From Cyanobacteria bacterium OH_CBrB_359 (GTDB lineage Bacteria; Cyanobacteriota; Vampirovibrionia; Gastranaerophilales; Gastranaerophilaceae): DNA of 64,000 nucleotides. The translations under genes were made by a program, and so were the position numbers. Numbering within the stretch: position 1 is the first letter of the stretch; the number at the start of each line of letters is the position of its first letter. The stretch covers positions 930,001 through 994,000 of the forward strand of contig JAEZET010000004.1 of the NCBI GenBank assembly GCA_023433065.1, read 5' to 3'. Shown one piece after another: positions 33,282 through 42,529 of this stretch. Under the pieces are notes generated by a model. The model was not told the origin of the DNA. It worked only from the letters and a program-made list of their open reading frames with translations, and ran no database searches.

Positions 33282-35575
33282 TCTACGTCGATAGGCTCTC
33301 TTAATATTGCTGTTATTGCATCTTTTGCAATATAAGAAAGTTTTGGATTTGCGTTTGGAACAATGCAGAGTTGTCTCAAAACATCCACTGTTCTTTTAAA
33401 ACATCTTACAATGTCTCCTTCAGAAGAGTCTATCATTTGAGTGATTTCTTCCCAGCTTGTGCCGTTTACCCACATTTCTATCAGCGGAGAATAAAATGAA
33501 TTTATGTACATTTCAGTCGAGATGTCATAGTCTCTTTGTATTTGTGCAATGCGTTTTCTTATGTCTTTAATTTTATTTAAAGCTTTTCTGGTATTTTGAC
33601 TGATAGGCTGTCTTGTATAAACTTCGGTCCTTAAATCCTCAGTCGTAAGGGCGCAAATAACTCCAGCAAGTTCAGAAGGAGTCAGTTCATCCAAAATTCC
33701 GTGTAATATTACTTCGCTTAGGAAGAGTTCATTTTCAGCTCTAATAGCAGAACAGGTAATGCCTTTGTCTGTCGGATAATTATTAACTAGATAGTTGGTT
33801 TTTTCTAAAACCGATTTATGATTTAAAAATCTTTTCCAATAAATATCTTTTTCATCTTCAATATTTTTTATAAGCTGTGTGTGTTTTTTTTCATACCTGG
33901 CTATTACATCAAGGTCTTTCATATGTTTTTTATAGCTTCTGCAAATATCGCAATGATATCCTTTCATTTTAATCATAAGGACTTTTGATTTTTCCAAAAA
34001 TTCGGTAACCTCGGGAGAATCTTTTATGCCTTTTTGTTTAGCTTGTTTTATAAGAGTTTTAGTGAGCTTTCTGTATACGAGATATTGCTCTTTTGTTTTA
34101 TTGAAATCCATTAAATCTTGAGTTGTAAGTCCATAAGGGCAATTGAAAGATTTAAGTTTATTAAGTGTTTCTGAAAATTGTTCTTCTTGGGTTAATAGAG
34201 GCTTTAGTCTGTCATTTGAAGAAAAATACCCAAAACTTCTGAGGATTAACTCTTTTGTTTCATCAATAGAGAAGCGTTGAAGTAGATTTAAGACCATAGA
34301 GTAACTTGGTGAAAATCTGCTTTCTAGCGGGTTTGAATCGCTTAAAACAAGCTCTGCAACTTCCTCAGGAGATTGAAAAGGAGTCCCGATTACAGTTACA
34401 TAACCGACTTCATCCATCCCTCTTCTTCCTGCTCTTCCTGACATTTGTAAGAATTCATTTGCTGTGAGCATTCTATGACCGGAATCCGTTCTTTTACTGA
34501 TAGCTGATATTATTGTTGAGCGCGCAGGCATGTTTATCCCTGCAGCGAGAGTTTCTGTAGAAAATACAACTTTTATCAAACCTTTTTGGAATAATTTTTC
34601 AACAAGAACTTTCCATCCCGGTAAAAGTCCTGCGTGGTGAGACGCAACTCCTTTTAAAAGAAATTCAATATGCTTATTTTTTATAAGATAAGGATTTTCG
34701 TCGAGATATTCCCTTATTATTTTGTTGATTTCTTTTGCTTCATCAGGTGTAATAAGGGATAAATCGGAACATTTTTCCATTTGTTCATCACACTTCCTTC
34801 TTGAGAAAGTAAAATATATTGCGGGAAGCATATTTCTTTTGTGCAGAATTGAAATCACATCTTTAACGGGTGATTTTTGAGAAAAATTCTTTTTAAATCC
34901 TTTTTGTCTTTTTTCGGGTCTTATTTTATTGTTTAAACTGCCGTCAGGAGTGAGTAATGGTAATATATCGTATGGTCTTGATGAATCATAGTAAAAATAT
35001 CTCAATGGTACGGGTCTAAAGTCAGTATGTACAAGTTCTGTTTTAGAATGGACTGTATTAATCCAGTCGCAGAGTTGCTGTGAATTTGCCACCGTTGCGC
35101 TTAAGGCTATTATTTGAATGTCAGACGGGCAATATATAATACTTTCTTCCCAAACAGTTCCCCTTTGCTCATCATTCATATAATGAACTTCATCTAAAAC
35201 TACATATTTTACACCTTTAATATTTTCTGATAATGCTCCAAAATTTGTTCCATAAAGCATGTTTCTAAAAACTTCCGTTGTCATGACAACTATTTGAGCA
35301 TTTCTATTTATTGAAATATCTCCAGTCAACAAACCTACTTTTTCTTCACCGTATTTTAATGAAAAATCATTAAATTTCTGGTTTGAAAGTGCTTTTAACG
35401 GCGTTGTGTAGAAAATTCTGCAATTTGTTTCAAGCGCTTTATGTATGCCATGTTCAGCAATACAGGTTTTTCCCGCTCCTGTGGGAGCGCAGACAACTAT
35501 GCTTTTTCCATTGTTGATATGGAAAAGAGCTTCTTCTTGAAAATCATCCAGTTTAAAATCAAATTTATATATCAT
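33278..35575 (-). CDS. Ski2-like DEAD/DEAH-box RNA helicase
   Basis: This 765-residue superfamily 2 helicase has Walker A PTGAGKTC (31-38), motif Ia TTPLKALSNQKF, the DEVH box (128-131), ALSATVAN, SRRKCDEQ, SHHAGLLPGWK and the C-terminal helicase motif FLQMSGRAGRRGMDEVG. The C-terminal third has Cys residues and LSEVILHGILDELTPSELAG, which matches the DSHCT-type end of Ski2/Mtr4-like proteins. Such helicases are conserved in cyanobacteria and actinobacteria and are thought to unwind RNA during processing or decay. It follows the DAHP synthase gene with a 2-base gap. Confidence 0.92.
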   Translation of the reverse strand: MIYKFDFKLDDFQEEALFHINNGKSIVVCAPTGAGKTCIAEHGIHKALETNCRIFYTTPLKALSNQKFNDFSLKYGEEKVGLLTGDISINRNAQIVVMTTEVFRNMLYGTNFGALSENIKGVKYVVLDEVHYMNDEQRGTVWEESIIYCPSDIQIIALSATVANSQQLCDWINTVHSKTELVHTDFRPVPLRYFYYDSSRPYDILPLLTPDGSLNNKIRPEKRQKGFKKNFSQKSPVKDVISILHKRNMLPAIYFTFSRRKCDEQMEKCSDLSLITPDEAKEINKIIREYLDENPYLIKNKHIEFLLKGVASHHAGLLPGWKVLVEKLFQKGLIKVVFSTETLAAGINMPARSTIISAISKRTDSGHRMLTANEFLQMSGRAGRRGMDEVGYVTVIGTPFQSPEEVAELVLSDSNPLESRFSPSYSMVLNLLQRFSIDETKELILRSFGYFSSNDRLKPLLTQEEQFSETLNKLKSFNCPYGLTTQDLMDFNKTKEQYLVYRKLTKTLIKQAKQKGIKDSPEVTEFLEKSKVLMIKMKGYHCDICRSYKKHMKDLDVIARYEKKHTQLIKNIEDEKDIYWKRFLNHKSVLEKTNYLVNNYPTDKGITCSAIRAENELFLSEVILHGILDELTPSELAGVICALTTEDLRTEVYTRQPISQNTRKALNKIKDIRKRIAQIQRDYDISTEMYINSFYSPLIEMWVNGTSWEEITQMIDSSEGDIVRCFKRTVDVLRQLCIVPNANPKLSYIAKDAITAILREPIDVD

Positions 35576-35577
35576 TT

Positions 35578-36615
35578 TTATTTCATTAATTTATTGTCGT
35601 AATCTATTCTTCCGATTAATTTGTTAAGCCTTTTTGCAATTTCTTTAAATTGCTGAATGGTTAAGCTCTGAGCCCCATCGGAAGATGCATTGTCAGGATC
35701 ATGGTGAACTTCCATCATAACTCCATGGGCTCCTACTATCAATCCTGCTTTTGCCATTGGTTCAATCAGATACCTTCTTCCTGTTCCATGGCTTGGGTCT
35801 ATTATTATAGGAAGATGTGAATGTTTCTTAATTATAGGGACGGCAGCAATGTCCAAAGTGTTCCTTGTATATGTAGAATCAATCCCTTTTATTCCCCGTT
35901 CGCAAAGAATTACTTTCTCATTTCCGTTGCACATAATATGTTCAGCAGCAAGCAAAAATTCTCTTATAGTTGCAGCACCTCCTCTTTTTAGCATAACAGG
36001 TTTTTGGCATTTTCCCACAGCTTTTAAAAGTTTGAAGTTTTGCATATTTCTTGCACCAATTTGTATTATGTCTGTATAAGGCAGTATAAGAGGCAAGTCT
36101 AATGTGTCCATAACTTCTGTTACAACAAGAAGTCCTGTTTTTTCTCTTGCTATAGCAAGGTATTCAAGAGCTTTTTCCTCAAGCCCTTCAAAATCGTAAG
36201 GTGAAGTCCTCGGTTTAAAGGCACCGCCTCTTAAAAACTGACATCCCATCTCTTTAGCGGCATAAGCAACTTCTAATAATCCGTTTAGATCTTGTTCTAC
36301 ACAGCAAGGACCTACCATAAGAACCGGCTTTTCATGACCTCCGATTTTTACACCGTTAGAAAATTCAATTATGGTATCTTCATTTTTACCTTCTCTCGAT
36401 GCTAGTTTGTATGGCTCCTGAATAAGTTTTATACTTCTTACGCCTTCAAAAGATGCTAAAGATTCAGGTTCTACAAGTCTTTTGTCGCCAATAGCGGCAA
36501 TAACAGTCATTACATCGCCTCTATTTAAGATAATTTTAAAACCCTTGTTTTCAAGATTTTTAACTACAACCTGAATTTCATTTTCAGATGCTTTGGGTTC
36601 CATTATTATAATCAT
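35578..36615 (-). CDS. aroF: 3-deoxy-7-phosphoheptulonate synthase (AroF, type I-beta)
   Basis: DAHP synthase joins PEP and erythrose-4-phosphate as the first step of aromatic amino acid synthesis. The 345-residue protein has an N-terminal ferredoxin-like regulatory domain (about 1-75) and the barrel. Barrel motifs are FLRGGAFKPRTSPYDFEGL, DIIQIGARNMQNFKLLKAVG, PVMLKRGGAATIREFLLAAE, ILCERGIKG and PIIIDPSHGTGRR. The metal-site Cys occurs as GPCCVE where most relatives have GPCSVE. Length and domain order are those of the type common in Firmicutes and cyanobacteria. GAGGAA precedes the ATG. Confidence 0.96.
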   Translation of the reverse strand: MIIIMEPKASENEIQVVVKNLENKGFKIILNRGDVMTVIAAIGDKRLVEPESLASFEGVRSIKLIQEPYKLASREGKNEDTIIEFSNGVKIGGHEKPVLMVGPCCVEQDLNGLLEVAYAAKEMGCQFLRGGAFKPRTSPYDFEGLEEKALEYLAIAREKTGLLVVTEVMDTLDLPLILPYTDIIQIGARNMQNFKLLKAVGKCQKPVMLKRGGAATIREFLLAAEHIMCNGNEKVILCERGIKGIDSTYTRNTLDIAAVPIIKKHSHLPIIIDPSHGTGRRYLIEPMAKAGLIVGAHGVMMEVHHDPDNASSDGAQSLTIQQFKEIAKRLNKLIGRIDYDNKLMK

Positions 36616-36633
36616 TTAATTTCCTCATTAATT

Positions 36634-37629
36634 CTATAGCCTGGAATTTACTTTAATTACCTTTTTTACTTGAGATGTCTCAATTATTGAATCGTATGCA
36701 ATTATGCAATCACTTATAATTAAATTCTCACCTATAGTAACATTATCCCATATAATTGAATTTTTAATTGTAGTTTCGGATTTTATATTGCAATTATTTC
36801 CAATTACCACGTTTCCTATAATTTTTACATTTTTAGGAAGCTTTGAATCTTCTCCTATAATTAGCTTTCCTTCTTCTTTGTGAATTATTTGAACTTCATC
36901 AATAGCAATTTTATTGTTAAAGATATCTTCTGTAGAAGCAATATATTGTTCAATGGAACCAATATCACTCCAATAATCTTCTGTTTTAAAGGTATTTATT
37001 GGTATATTATTTGCCAATAATCTGGGAAATACGTCTTTTGCAAAATCATAGACTGTATTTTCGGGGATATATTTGAATATTTCATAATTAAATATGTATA
37101 TTCCCGTATTAACTTCATTACATTTTGCTGCTTCAATAGTGGGTTTTTCTTGAAACTCACATATGCATTTATTATAATCAGTAACAACAACCCCAAATTT
37201 ACATACATCACAATGGGGGATGGTTTTAATTATCATTGTTGCGATGCTGCCTGATTCTTTGTGGCTTTTTATAGCTGCTTCTATGTTTAAATCAGTTAAA
37301 CCGTCAGCAGACATTACTAAAAAATCTTCCTCTTCATCAAAGAAAAACTGACATTTTTTTACGCCCCCGGCTGTGCCTGAGAGTTCTTTTTCATGTATAT
37401 ATTCAAAGTCCAGAATATGAATATCCTCTGTGTATCTCTTATAAATTTGCTCAGCACAATAATGAGTATTGGCAATAACTTTCTCAATCCCGTATTTTTT
37501 AAGATGATTTAATAGAAGATCCATTGATGGAACATTAGCAATAGGAACAAGAGGTTTGGGAATTGTTTGGGTCAAAGGGTCTAATCTTGAACCAACTCCC
37601 GCTGACATAATCATAGCTTTTCTAATCAT
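36634..37629 (-). CDS. Sugar-1-phosphate nucleotidyltransferase (NDP-sugar pyrophosphorylase)
   Basis: This 331-residue enzyme has the nucleotide-binding signature MSAGVGSRLDPLTQTIPKPL and the catalytic Lys region FGVVVTDYNKCICEFQEKP. It also has LVMSADGLTDLN (the usual GD is AD) and a C-terminal left-handed helix of hexapeptides (VKIIGNVVIGNNCNIKSE). It resembles mannose-1-phosphate guanylyl- or glucose-1-phosphate nucleotidylyltransferases; the base and sugar are not determinable. It likely feeds surface polysaccharide synthesis, like the GT9 enzyme. It is 18 bases upstream of aroF. Confidence 0.9.
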   Translation of the reverse strand: MIRKAMIMSAGVGSRLDPLTQTIPKPLVPIANVPSMDLLLNHLKKYGIEKVIANTHYCAEQIYKRYTEDIHILDFEYIHEKELSGTAGGVKKCQFFFDEEEDFLVMSADGLTDLNIEAAIKSHKESGSIATMIIKTIPHCDVCKFGVVVTDYNKCICEFQEKPTIEAAKCNEVNTGIYIFNYEIFKYIPENTVYDFAKDVFPRLLANNIPINTFKTEDYWSDIGSIEQYIASTEDIFNNKIAIDEVQIIHKEEGKLIIGEDSKLPKNVKIIGNVVIGNNCNIKSETTIKNSIIWDNVTIGENLIISDCIIAYDSIIETSQVKKVIKVNSRL

Positions 37630-37685
37630 ATTGAACTCTCGAATAGCATCTCGTATAGCAATCTCACAAAAATATTAACACAATA

Positions 37686-39074
37686 TTATTTAAAGGGGAA
37701 GTTCCCGTTGAATTTATCGGGTAGATTATTTCCCATACCTTTTGGCAGTTTTAATTTTCCTTTTTTCATTTTATCCTTAACGTCAGAGAAACCTTTCATC
37801 ATTTTCCTCATTTGTTCGAATTGAGAAATAATTAAATTGACTTCATGTATAGGGATTCCAGAGCCTTTAGAAAGTCTTTTTTTTCTGCTGGAATTTAGAA
37901 TGTTGGGCTGAGAACGTTCTTGAGAGGTCATACTTTGTATAAAAGATTCAATTTTTTTAAGCTGTTTTTCTCCCTCTGATGAAATAAGCTCTTTATTTTC
38001 TTTGTTTAATCCTGGTATAGGTAACATTCCTAAAATATTTTCAATAGAGCCGAACATCTTCATTTGTTTTTGCATTTTTAAAAAGTCATCAAAAGAGAAC
38101 TCGGCTTTTTTCATTTTTAATTCGAATTCTTTAGCTTGTTTTTCATCAAAAACTTCTTGCGCTTTTTCAACAAGGCTGACTATATCACCCATTCCGAGTA
38201 TTCTATCTGCCATTCTTTGCGGATAAAAGTCTTCAAGTGCCTCCAGCTTTTCACCTGTGCCTGTAAGTTTAATAGGTTTTCCGGTACAGTTTACTACACT
38301 TAATGCTGCGCCGCCTCTTGAGTCTCCATCTAGTTTTGTAAGGACTATACCTGTTATTTCCAGTTGTGCATTAAAGTTTTCTGCAATATTTACAGCTTCC
38401 TGCCCTGTCATGGAATCTATTACAAGTAGTTTTTCCTGAGGGGAGAATACCCTGTCTATAATTAAAAGCTCAGCCATCATTTGACTGTCAATCTGCAGTC
38501 TGCCCGCAGTATCGATAATTATAGGATTTAAATTATTGTGTTTTGCAAATTCTATTGAGTCTTGAACAATTTTTCTTACGTCTTTGCTCTCATCTATTGA
38601 AAAAACAGGAGTATCGGATTGCTCACCTAATGTTTTTAATTGAGTAATAGCTGCGGGTCTATATACGTCAGCAGCGACCAATAAGGGGCTTTTACCTTCT
38701 TTTTTAAGTTTGATTGCGAGTTTTGCACTTGAGGTCGTTTTACCCGAACCCTGTAATCCGAGCATCATAATTAATGATGGGTGTGCAGTTAAGTTTAAAG
38801 GGCTGTTTGAATTTCCCAAAATATTTACCAACTCATCATGTACAATCTTTATCAACTGCTGAGCCGGACTTACGCTTGTTAATACAGCTTCACCTTCTGC
38901 TCTTTCTTTTATATTTGTGATAAACGATTTTACAACTTTTAAGTTTACGTCAGCTTCGAGAAGCGCTCTTCTAACTTCTCTTAATGCTTCAGTCATATTA
39001 TCTTCTGTTAAAGATGCATTTCCCGAAGTCTTTTTTATAATCTCTTGCAGTTTTTCAGATAAATTATCAAACAT
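37686..39074 (-). CDS. ffh: Signal recognition particle protein Ffh
   Basis: Ffh is the GTPase that targets ribosomes making membrane proteins. The N domain occupies about 1-95. The G domain has GLQGSGKTT (106-114), PLLVAADVYRPAAITQLK, IIDTAGRLQ and TKLDGDSRGGAALSV. The Met-rich M domain (about 330-440) has LPIPGLN and the RNA-binding RKKRLSKGSGIPIHEVN. Its 462 residues are normal. The SRP RNA gene was not found in this window. Gene order clpP-ffh-nucleotidyltransferase is on one strand with gaps of 44-56 bases. Confidence 0.97.
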   Translation of the reverse strand: MFDNLSEKLQEIIKKTSGNASLTEDNMTEALREVRRALLEADVNLKVVKSFITNIKERAEGEAVLTSVSPAQQLIKIVHDELVNILGNSNSPLNLTAHPSLIMMLGLQGSGKTTSSAKLAIKLKKEGKSPLLVAADVYRPAAITQLKTLGEQSDTPVFSIDESKDVRKIVQDSIEFAKHNNLNPIIIDTAGRLQIDSQMMAELLIIDRVFSPQEKLLVIDSMTGQEAVNIAENFNAQLEITGIVLTKLDGDSRGGAALSVVNCTGKPIKLTGTGEKLEALEDFYPQRMADRILGMGDIVSLVEKAQEVFDEKQAKEFELKMKKAEFSFDDFLKMQKQMKMFGSIENILGMLPIPGLNKENKELISSEGEKQLKKIESFIQSMTSQERSQPNILNSSRKKRLSKGSGIPIHEVNLIISQFEQMRKMMKGFSDVKDKMKKGKLKLPKGMGNNLPDKFNGNFPFK

Positions 39075-39118
39075 ATAATAATGTTACTATGAATAAGCCT
39101 AATATTCAACGAAGGCAG

Positions 39119-39733
39119 TTATGACATTGATATGGTTTCAGGGGTTATAACTTTGTCAATTAGTCCGTATTCTTTTGCTTCAAACGGCGACATATAATAA
39201 TCACGCTCAGTATCGGCTTTAATTTTTTCTATAGTTTGTCCTGTATGTTTTGCAAGCATTTCATTTAATGCTTTTTTCATTCTTAAAATTTCTTTTGCTT
39301 CAATTTCAATATCAGATGCTTGTCCTTGAGCGCCACCAAGAGGCTGGTGTATCATAATTCTTGAGTTAGGCAGAGACATTCTTTTACCTTTAGTTCCTGC
39401 TGAAAGCAAAAAAGCACCCATGCTTGCTGCTTCACCAATACAAATAGTGCTTACATCGGCTCTTATATGCTGCATTGTGTCAAATATTGCCAGCCCGGAT
39501 GTTATGACTCCTCCAGGGCTGTTTATGTACATCATAATATCTTTTTCGGGATTTTCACTGTCCAATAAAAGTAGTTGTGCAATTATTGAATTTGACATTT
39601 CGTCATCTATCTCATCACCGAGAAAAATAATTCTTTCTCTCAACAGTCTTGAAAATATATCAAATGAGCGCTCACCTCTTGATGAAGCTTCTATTACTGT
39701 TGGCATGTAGCTTAAAATTTTTGTATAGTCCAT
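39119..39733 (-). CDS. clpP: ATP-dependent Clp protease proteolytic subunit
   Basis: ClpP forms the 14-mer proteolytic chamber that works with ClpX/ClpA/ClpC. The catalytic triad is visible as Ser104 ([14 protein letters not shown]), His129 ([10 protein letters not shown]) and Asp178 ([13 protein letters not shown]), with the spacing of the E. coli enzyme. I start at the ATG at 39733, with GAGGTT directly upstream; an in-frame TTG four codons earlier falls inside that ribosome site. The result is 204 residues. No clpX is adjacent. Confidence 0.97.
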   Translation of the reverse strand: MDYTKILSYMPTVIEASSRGERSFDIFSRLLRERIIFLGDEIDDEMSNSIIAQLLLLDSENPEKDIMMYINSPGGVITSGLAIFDTMQHIRADVSTICIGEAASMGAFLLSAGTKGKRMSLPNSRIMIHQPLGGAQGQASDIEIEAKEILRMKKALNEMLAKHTGQTIEKIKADTERDYYMSPFEAKEYGLIDKVITPETISMS

Positions 39734-39772
39734 GATTAACCTCAAATTGTCTTAAAATTATTATATTAAAGT

Positions 39773-39802
39773 TTGTACAATATCTCAATACTAAATTATA
39801 AT
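39773..39802 (+). promoter_or_regulatory. Promoter giving a probable leaderless transcript of the 39809 gene
   Basis: TTGTAC (39773-39778), an 18-base spacer and a perfect TATAAT (39797-39802). The ATG is at 39809, only 6 bases after the -10 hexamer, so the mRNA should begin at the start codon. There is no Shine-Dalgarno. Confidence 0.6.
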
Positions 39803-39808
39803 ATATAA

Positions 39809-40327
39809 ATGATTTTAGATACTGTAGCAGTTAAATTTAACAGTCCTGAATACATTTTTGATAACCCTACATATCCTTCGGGGCTTTATTCAGAGCAAAA
39901 CACTATTTCTACTTATGGCTATAAAGAAAGAGATTATCCTTTATTGATATTACCCCAGCCAATTTATGATAATTCTGGTAATTTCATTTCTGATGGGTAT
40001 TATATTGTTGCTCTTTCTGATGATAAAAAGTTTTTATATATAATTCAAAGCAACATCTTGAAAGCAAAAATACCTGTAGCAAAATATGAAGAATCAGCTC
40101 CAAATCAAAAAGATATTGATGATGAAAAAGAAATAAAAAATAACCTTGAAAAAGCCAGAAAAAAAAATAACCGTAAAAAAATTAAAATTTATGAACAAGA
40201 ATTGGAAAAATTTAACAGAAGAATATTAAATAAAATGAGTGCTACCCTTGAAGATTCCGGCGAGGGATATTACATCTTAAAGTACAGTAGACTAACTCAA
40301 AAAGCATGGGCTTTTATTGCAAAATAA
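39809..40327 (+). CDS. Unknown protein upstream of the FlhA-like gene
   Basis: I recognise no family for this 172-residue protein. The N-terminal half is beta-rich (PLLILPQPIYDNSGNFISDG, then YYIVALSDDKKFLYIIQSN). A highly charged coiled coil follows (about 105-145; KNNLEKARKKNNRKKIKIYE), and the end is a short strand region, EGYYILKYSRLTQKAWAFIA. There is no signal peptide. It starts on its own promoter, probably without a leader, and lies 89 bases before the DUF4177/FlhA fusion on the same strand, which makes a functional link plausible but unproven. Confidence 0.7.
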   Translation: MILDTVAVKFNSPEYIFDNPTYPSGLYSEQNTISTYGYKERDYPLLILPQPIYDNSGNFISDGYYIVALSDDKKFLYIIQSNILKAKIPVAKYEESAPNQKDIDDEKEIKNNLEKARKKNNRKKIKIYEQELEKFNRRILNKMSATLEDSGEGYYILKYSRLTQKAWAFIAK

Positions 40328-40416
40328 ATTAACTAAGTTTGCATAAATTATTGCGTTAATGAAATTAATTATTAAAAATGTTATTATGATTTATATAAAA
40401 ATTTAAAGGAATAATT

Positions 40417-41877
40417 ATGAATAAATTTTCAAGAGTTCAATATTCGATAAAAACTTGTTTAAGTGGTGATTTTGAACAGATGGAAAATTTATTAAACTCT
40501 ATGTCTGTTGAAGGCTGGGAATTATATTCAATACATGAGGTAGAGGTTGATGGGGAATATGTTTATAGCTGTATTTTCATGAGAGATGTCTTAATTGAGG
40601 ATGAGCAGCAAGATGATTTAGATTTGGCAGGCTTCAAATCCAGAATGGAAAGAATAATGACTCCGAAGTCCGAACCGTATGATATTTGTATTGATATTCA
40701 AAAGAAAATTAAAGATAAAAGATTAAAAATAGCTCAGATTAAAACTCTTCTTGATTCAACATCAGAAGATAACAGAGCTGTGTTGAACAGTGAAATATCT
40801 GTTACTATTCAAGAACTTGAAGATTTGAAAAGGAAATTAATAGAAGTTGCATCGCCTGATATAATGCAGAATAAAATAGGGCAAAATAAATTAGGCATTT
40901 CACTTTCAGAAGAACTGTTAGACGTAATAAGTCCGGATTCTGATGTTAACTTAATATCTGAGCTTGTTAAAACAAGGCAGAAGTTAGTTGATAATTTGGG
41001 CTATATTATCCCGAAAGTAAAAATTGATTCAGATGACTCACTTCAAGCGAATGAATTTGTTGTAAATATTAGAGGCATCCCAGCTATTAAGGCATTTTCT
41101 TACCCGGGTTATGTAATGTATTTCAAAGATGAATTAAACTTGTCTAAATTGCCCAAAAATGCCATAAAAGATATAGATTTTATTACCGGAAAAGAAATTA
41201 TATGGCTTGATGAAGACAAAACAAAAGATTTTTGGGCTAAAGGTTTAAATGCCACCGAGTTTGTAGGTAGAATCCTTGAATTTACTGCTCTTAAACACAT
41301 TGAAGATATATTTGACTATTCTGATGTAAATAGATACATTGAAATTGTCGGAGCTCAAAACTTATATCTGATAGAGAATATAATACCTGATTTTATTTCA
41401 GTTTCTGAGCTTAAATATATTCTTGCAAACTTGATAAAAGAGAATGTCTCAATTAAAGATATATTATTTGTTTTTGAAAAATTAAATGACTTTGCTGATG
41501 AGGCATCAAAAGAAGATTTGCTTTCAAAGTTAAGAGTGTCTCTTGCAAGACAAATTACTTTAAGCCTTCCTTTTAAAAGCGGAATGCCTATTCAGGCATT
41601 CGAGTTAAATAATTCCAATCTAGAATATATGACAAAACAAATTGAATCTAGTGATGCTGTAAAAATAAATAGTGCTAAAATCGAAAAATTAGTTTCCGCA
41701 ATAAATATTTCTCATAAGAAATTTATTCCTGAAGCTAAAGAAATATTGCTTATTGTTCCTGCTCAGCTCCGGCATGTTTTATACCTAATATTATCTCAAT
41801 TCATTCCAAATATAAGAGTTATTGCAAAAGAAGAACTTTTATTTGATTATCCAGTTGAAATACTTGCTACAGTGTAA
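40417..41877 (+). CDS. Soluble FlhA cytoplasmic-domain homologue fused to a DUF4177-like domain
   Basis: This 486-residue protein has no membrane helices. Residues 1-58 resemble DUF4177 (EQMENLLNSMSVEGWELYSI is the typical LxxLxxxGWELxSV helix and turn). Residues about 85-145 are a charged coiled coil. Residues about 155-486 align along the whole cytoplasmic domain of FlhA. DNLGYIIPKVKI matches DELGYIIPNIRI, and NLIKENVSIKDILFVFEKL matches 14 of 19 positions of the window's FlhA. The closing IPNIRVIAKEELLFDYPVE also corresponds. In FlhA this domain docks export substrates and chaperones. Here it lacks the gate, so it may be a substrate-binding adaptor (inference). The ribosome site is AAAGGAAT. 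Confidence 0.85.
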   Translation: MNKFSRVQYSIKTCLSGDFEQMENLLNSMSVEGWELYSIHEVEVDGEYVYSCIFMRDVLIEDEQQDDLDLAGFKSRMERIMTPKSEPYDICIDIQKKIKDKRLKIAQIKTLLDSTSEDNRAVLNSEISVTIQELEDLKRKLIEVASPDIMQNKIGQNKLGISLSEELLDVISPDSDVNLISELVKTRQKLVDNLGYIIPKVKIDSDDSLQANEFVVNIRGIPAIKAFSYPGYVMYFKDELNLSKLPKNAIKDIDFITGKEIIWLDEDKTKDFWAKGLNATEFVGRILEFTALKHIEDIFDYSDVNRYIEIVGAQNLYLIENIIPDFISVSELKYILANLIKENVSIKDILFVFEKLNDFADEASKEDLLSKLRVSLARQITLSLPFKSGMPIQAFELNNSNLEYMTKQIESSDAVKINSAKIEKLVSAINISHKKFIPEAKEILLIVPAQLRHVLYLILSQFIPNIRVIAKEELLFDYPVEILATV

Positions 41878-41890
41878 AACTTTAAATTTA

Positions 41891-42529
41891 TTATGCTTTT
41901 TGAACTTGAGGATTAGCTGCTTGCTTCTTAGCTTTATTATTCTGGATTTTTTCGCTTACTCCGTTTGCAACAGGAGTTATAAATACAGGAGAAATTAATC
42001 TGTATATTATTCCGAATATTACTAGAGTTTTTAATTTGCCGAGCCCTGCTCTTGTTTTACCCAGTACAGTGTCTAAATCAGGAGTACCAGCAAGTTTTTT
42101 GCTTAATTCTTTTACGTAGGTATTTGAAAAGATCTTAAACCCTTTTTCAATTATTCCATCAAGACTATATGTCAAAATCCCCGAAAGTAGGGCAACTAAG
42201 CCTTGGTTTATAATAAGAGGCAGTTTTTGCTCTTTTTTAATTTCTTTATTTCTAGACGTGTTATACATATAAAAACCCGATAGCACAACGCTGTCTGCAA
42301 CAGTTAGGTTTAAATAATAACTGGGACTTTTCTTTAATTTATTTGCTAATTTTTGTATTTTTATATTATTAGCAGCAGGCGTTATTACGTTTTCACCTAC
42401 AAATTTTGTGACAGGTATATATAAATTGTCTTTCAAATATTTTGCCGGGTTACCTTTGAACGCAATGTCTTTGTTTTTGTTCATTTTCATTTGGGCGTTT
42501 GTATAGGAGTTTATATTATTTATTTTCAT
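41891..42529 (-). CDS. Membrane protein with an N-terminal FKG motif (shorter of two)
   Basis: I know no named family for this 212-residue protein. A short Asn/Lys/Met-rich leader contains DIAFKGNPAKYL (FKG at 24-26). The body has about four hydrophobic segments, among them YLNLTVADSVVLSGFYMYN and INQGLVALLSGILTYSLDG, with the basic RNKEIKKEQK between them. The end is basic (KIQNNKAKKQAA). It overlaps the upstream gene by 14 bases and shares its layout, so the two look like related, co-translated partners. Location is probably the inner membrane. Confidence 0.75.
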   Translation of the reverse strand: MKINNINSYTNAQMKMNKNKDIAFKGNPAKYLKDNLYIPVTKFVGENVITPAANNIKIQKLANKLKKSPSYYLNLTVADSVVLSGFYMYNTSRNKEIKKEQKLPLIINQGLVALLSGILTYSLDGIIEKGFKIFSNTYVKELSKKLAGTPDLDTVLGKTRAGLGKLKTLVIFGIIYRLISPVFITPVANGVSEKIQNNKAKKQAANPQVQKA

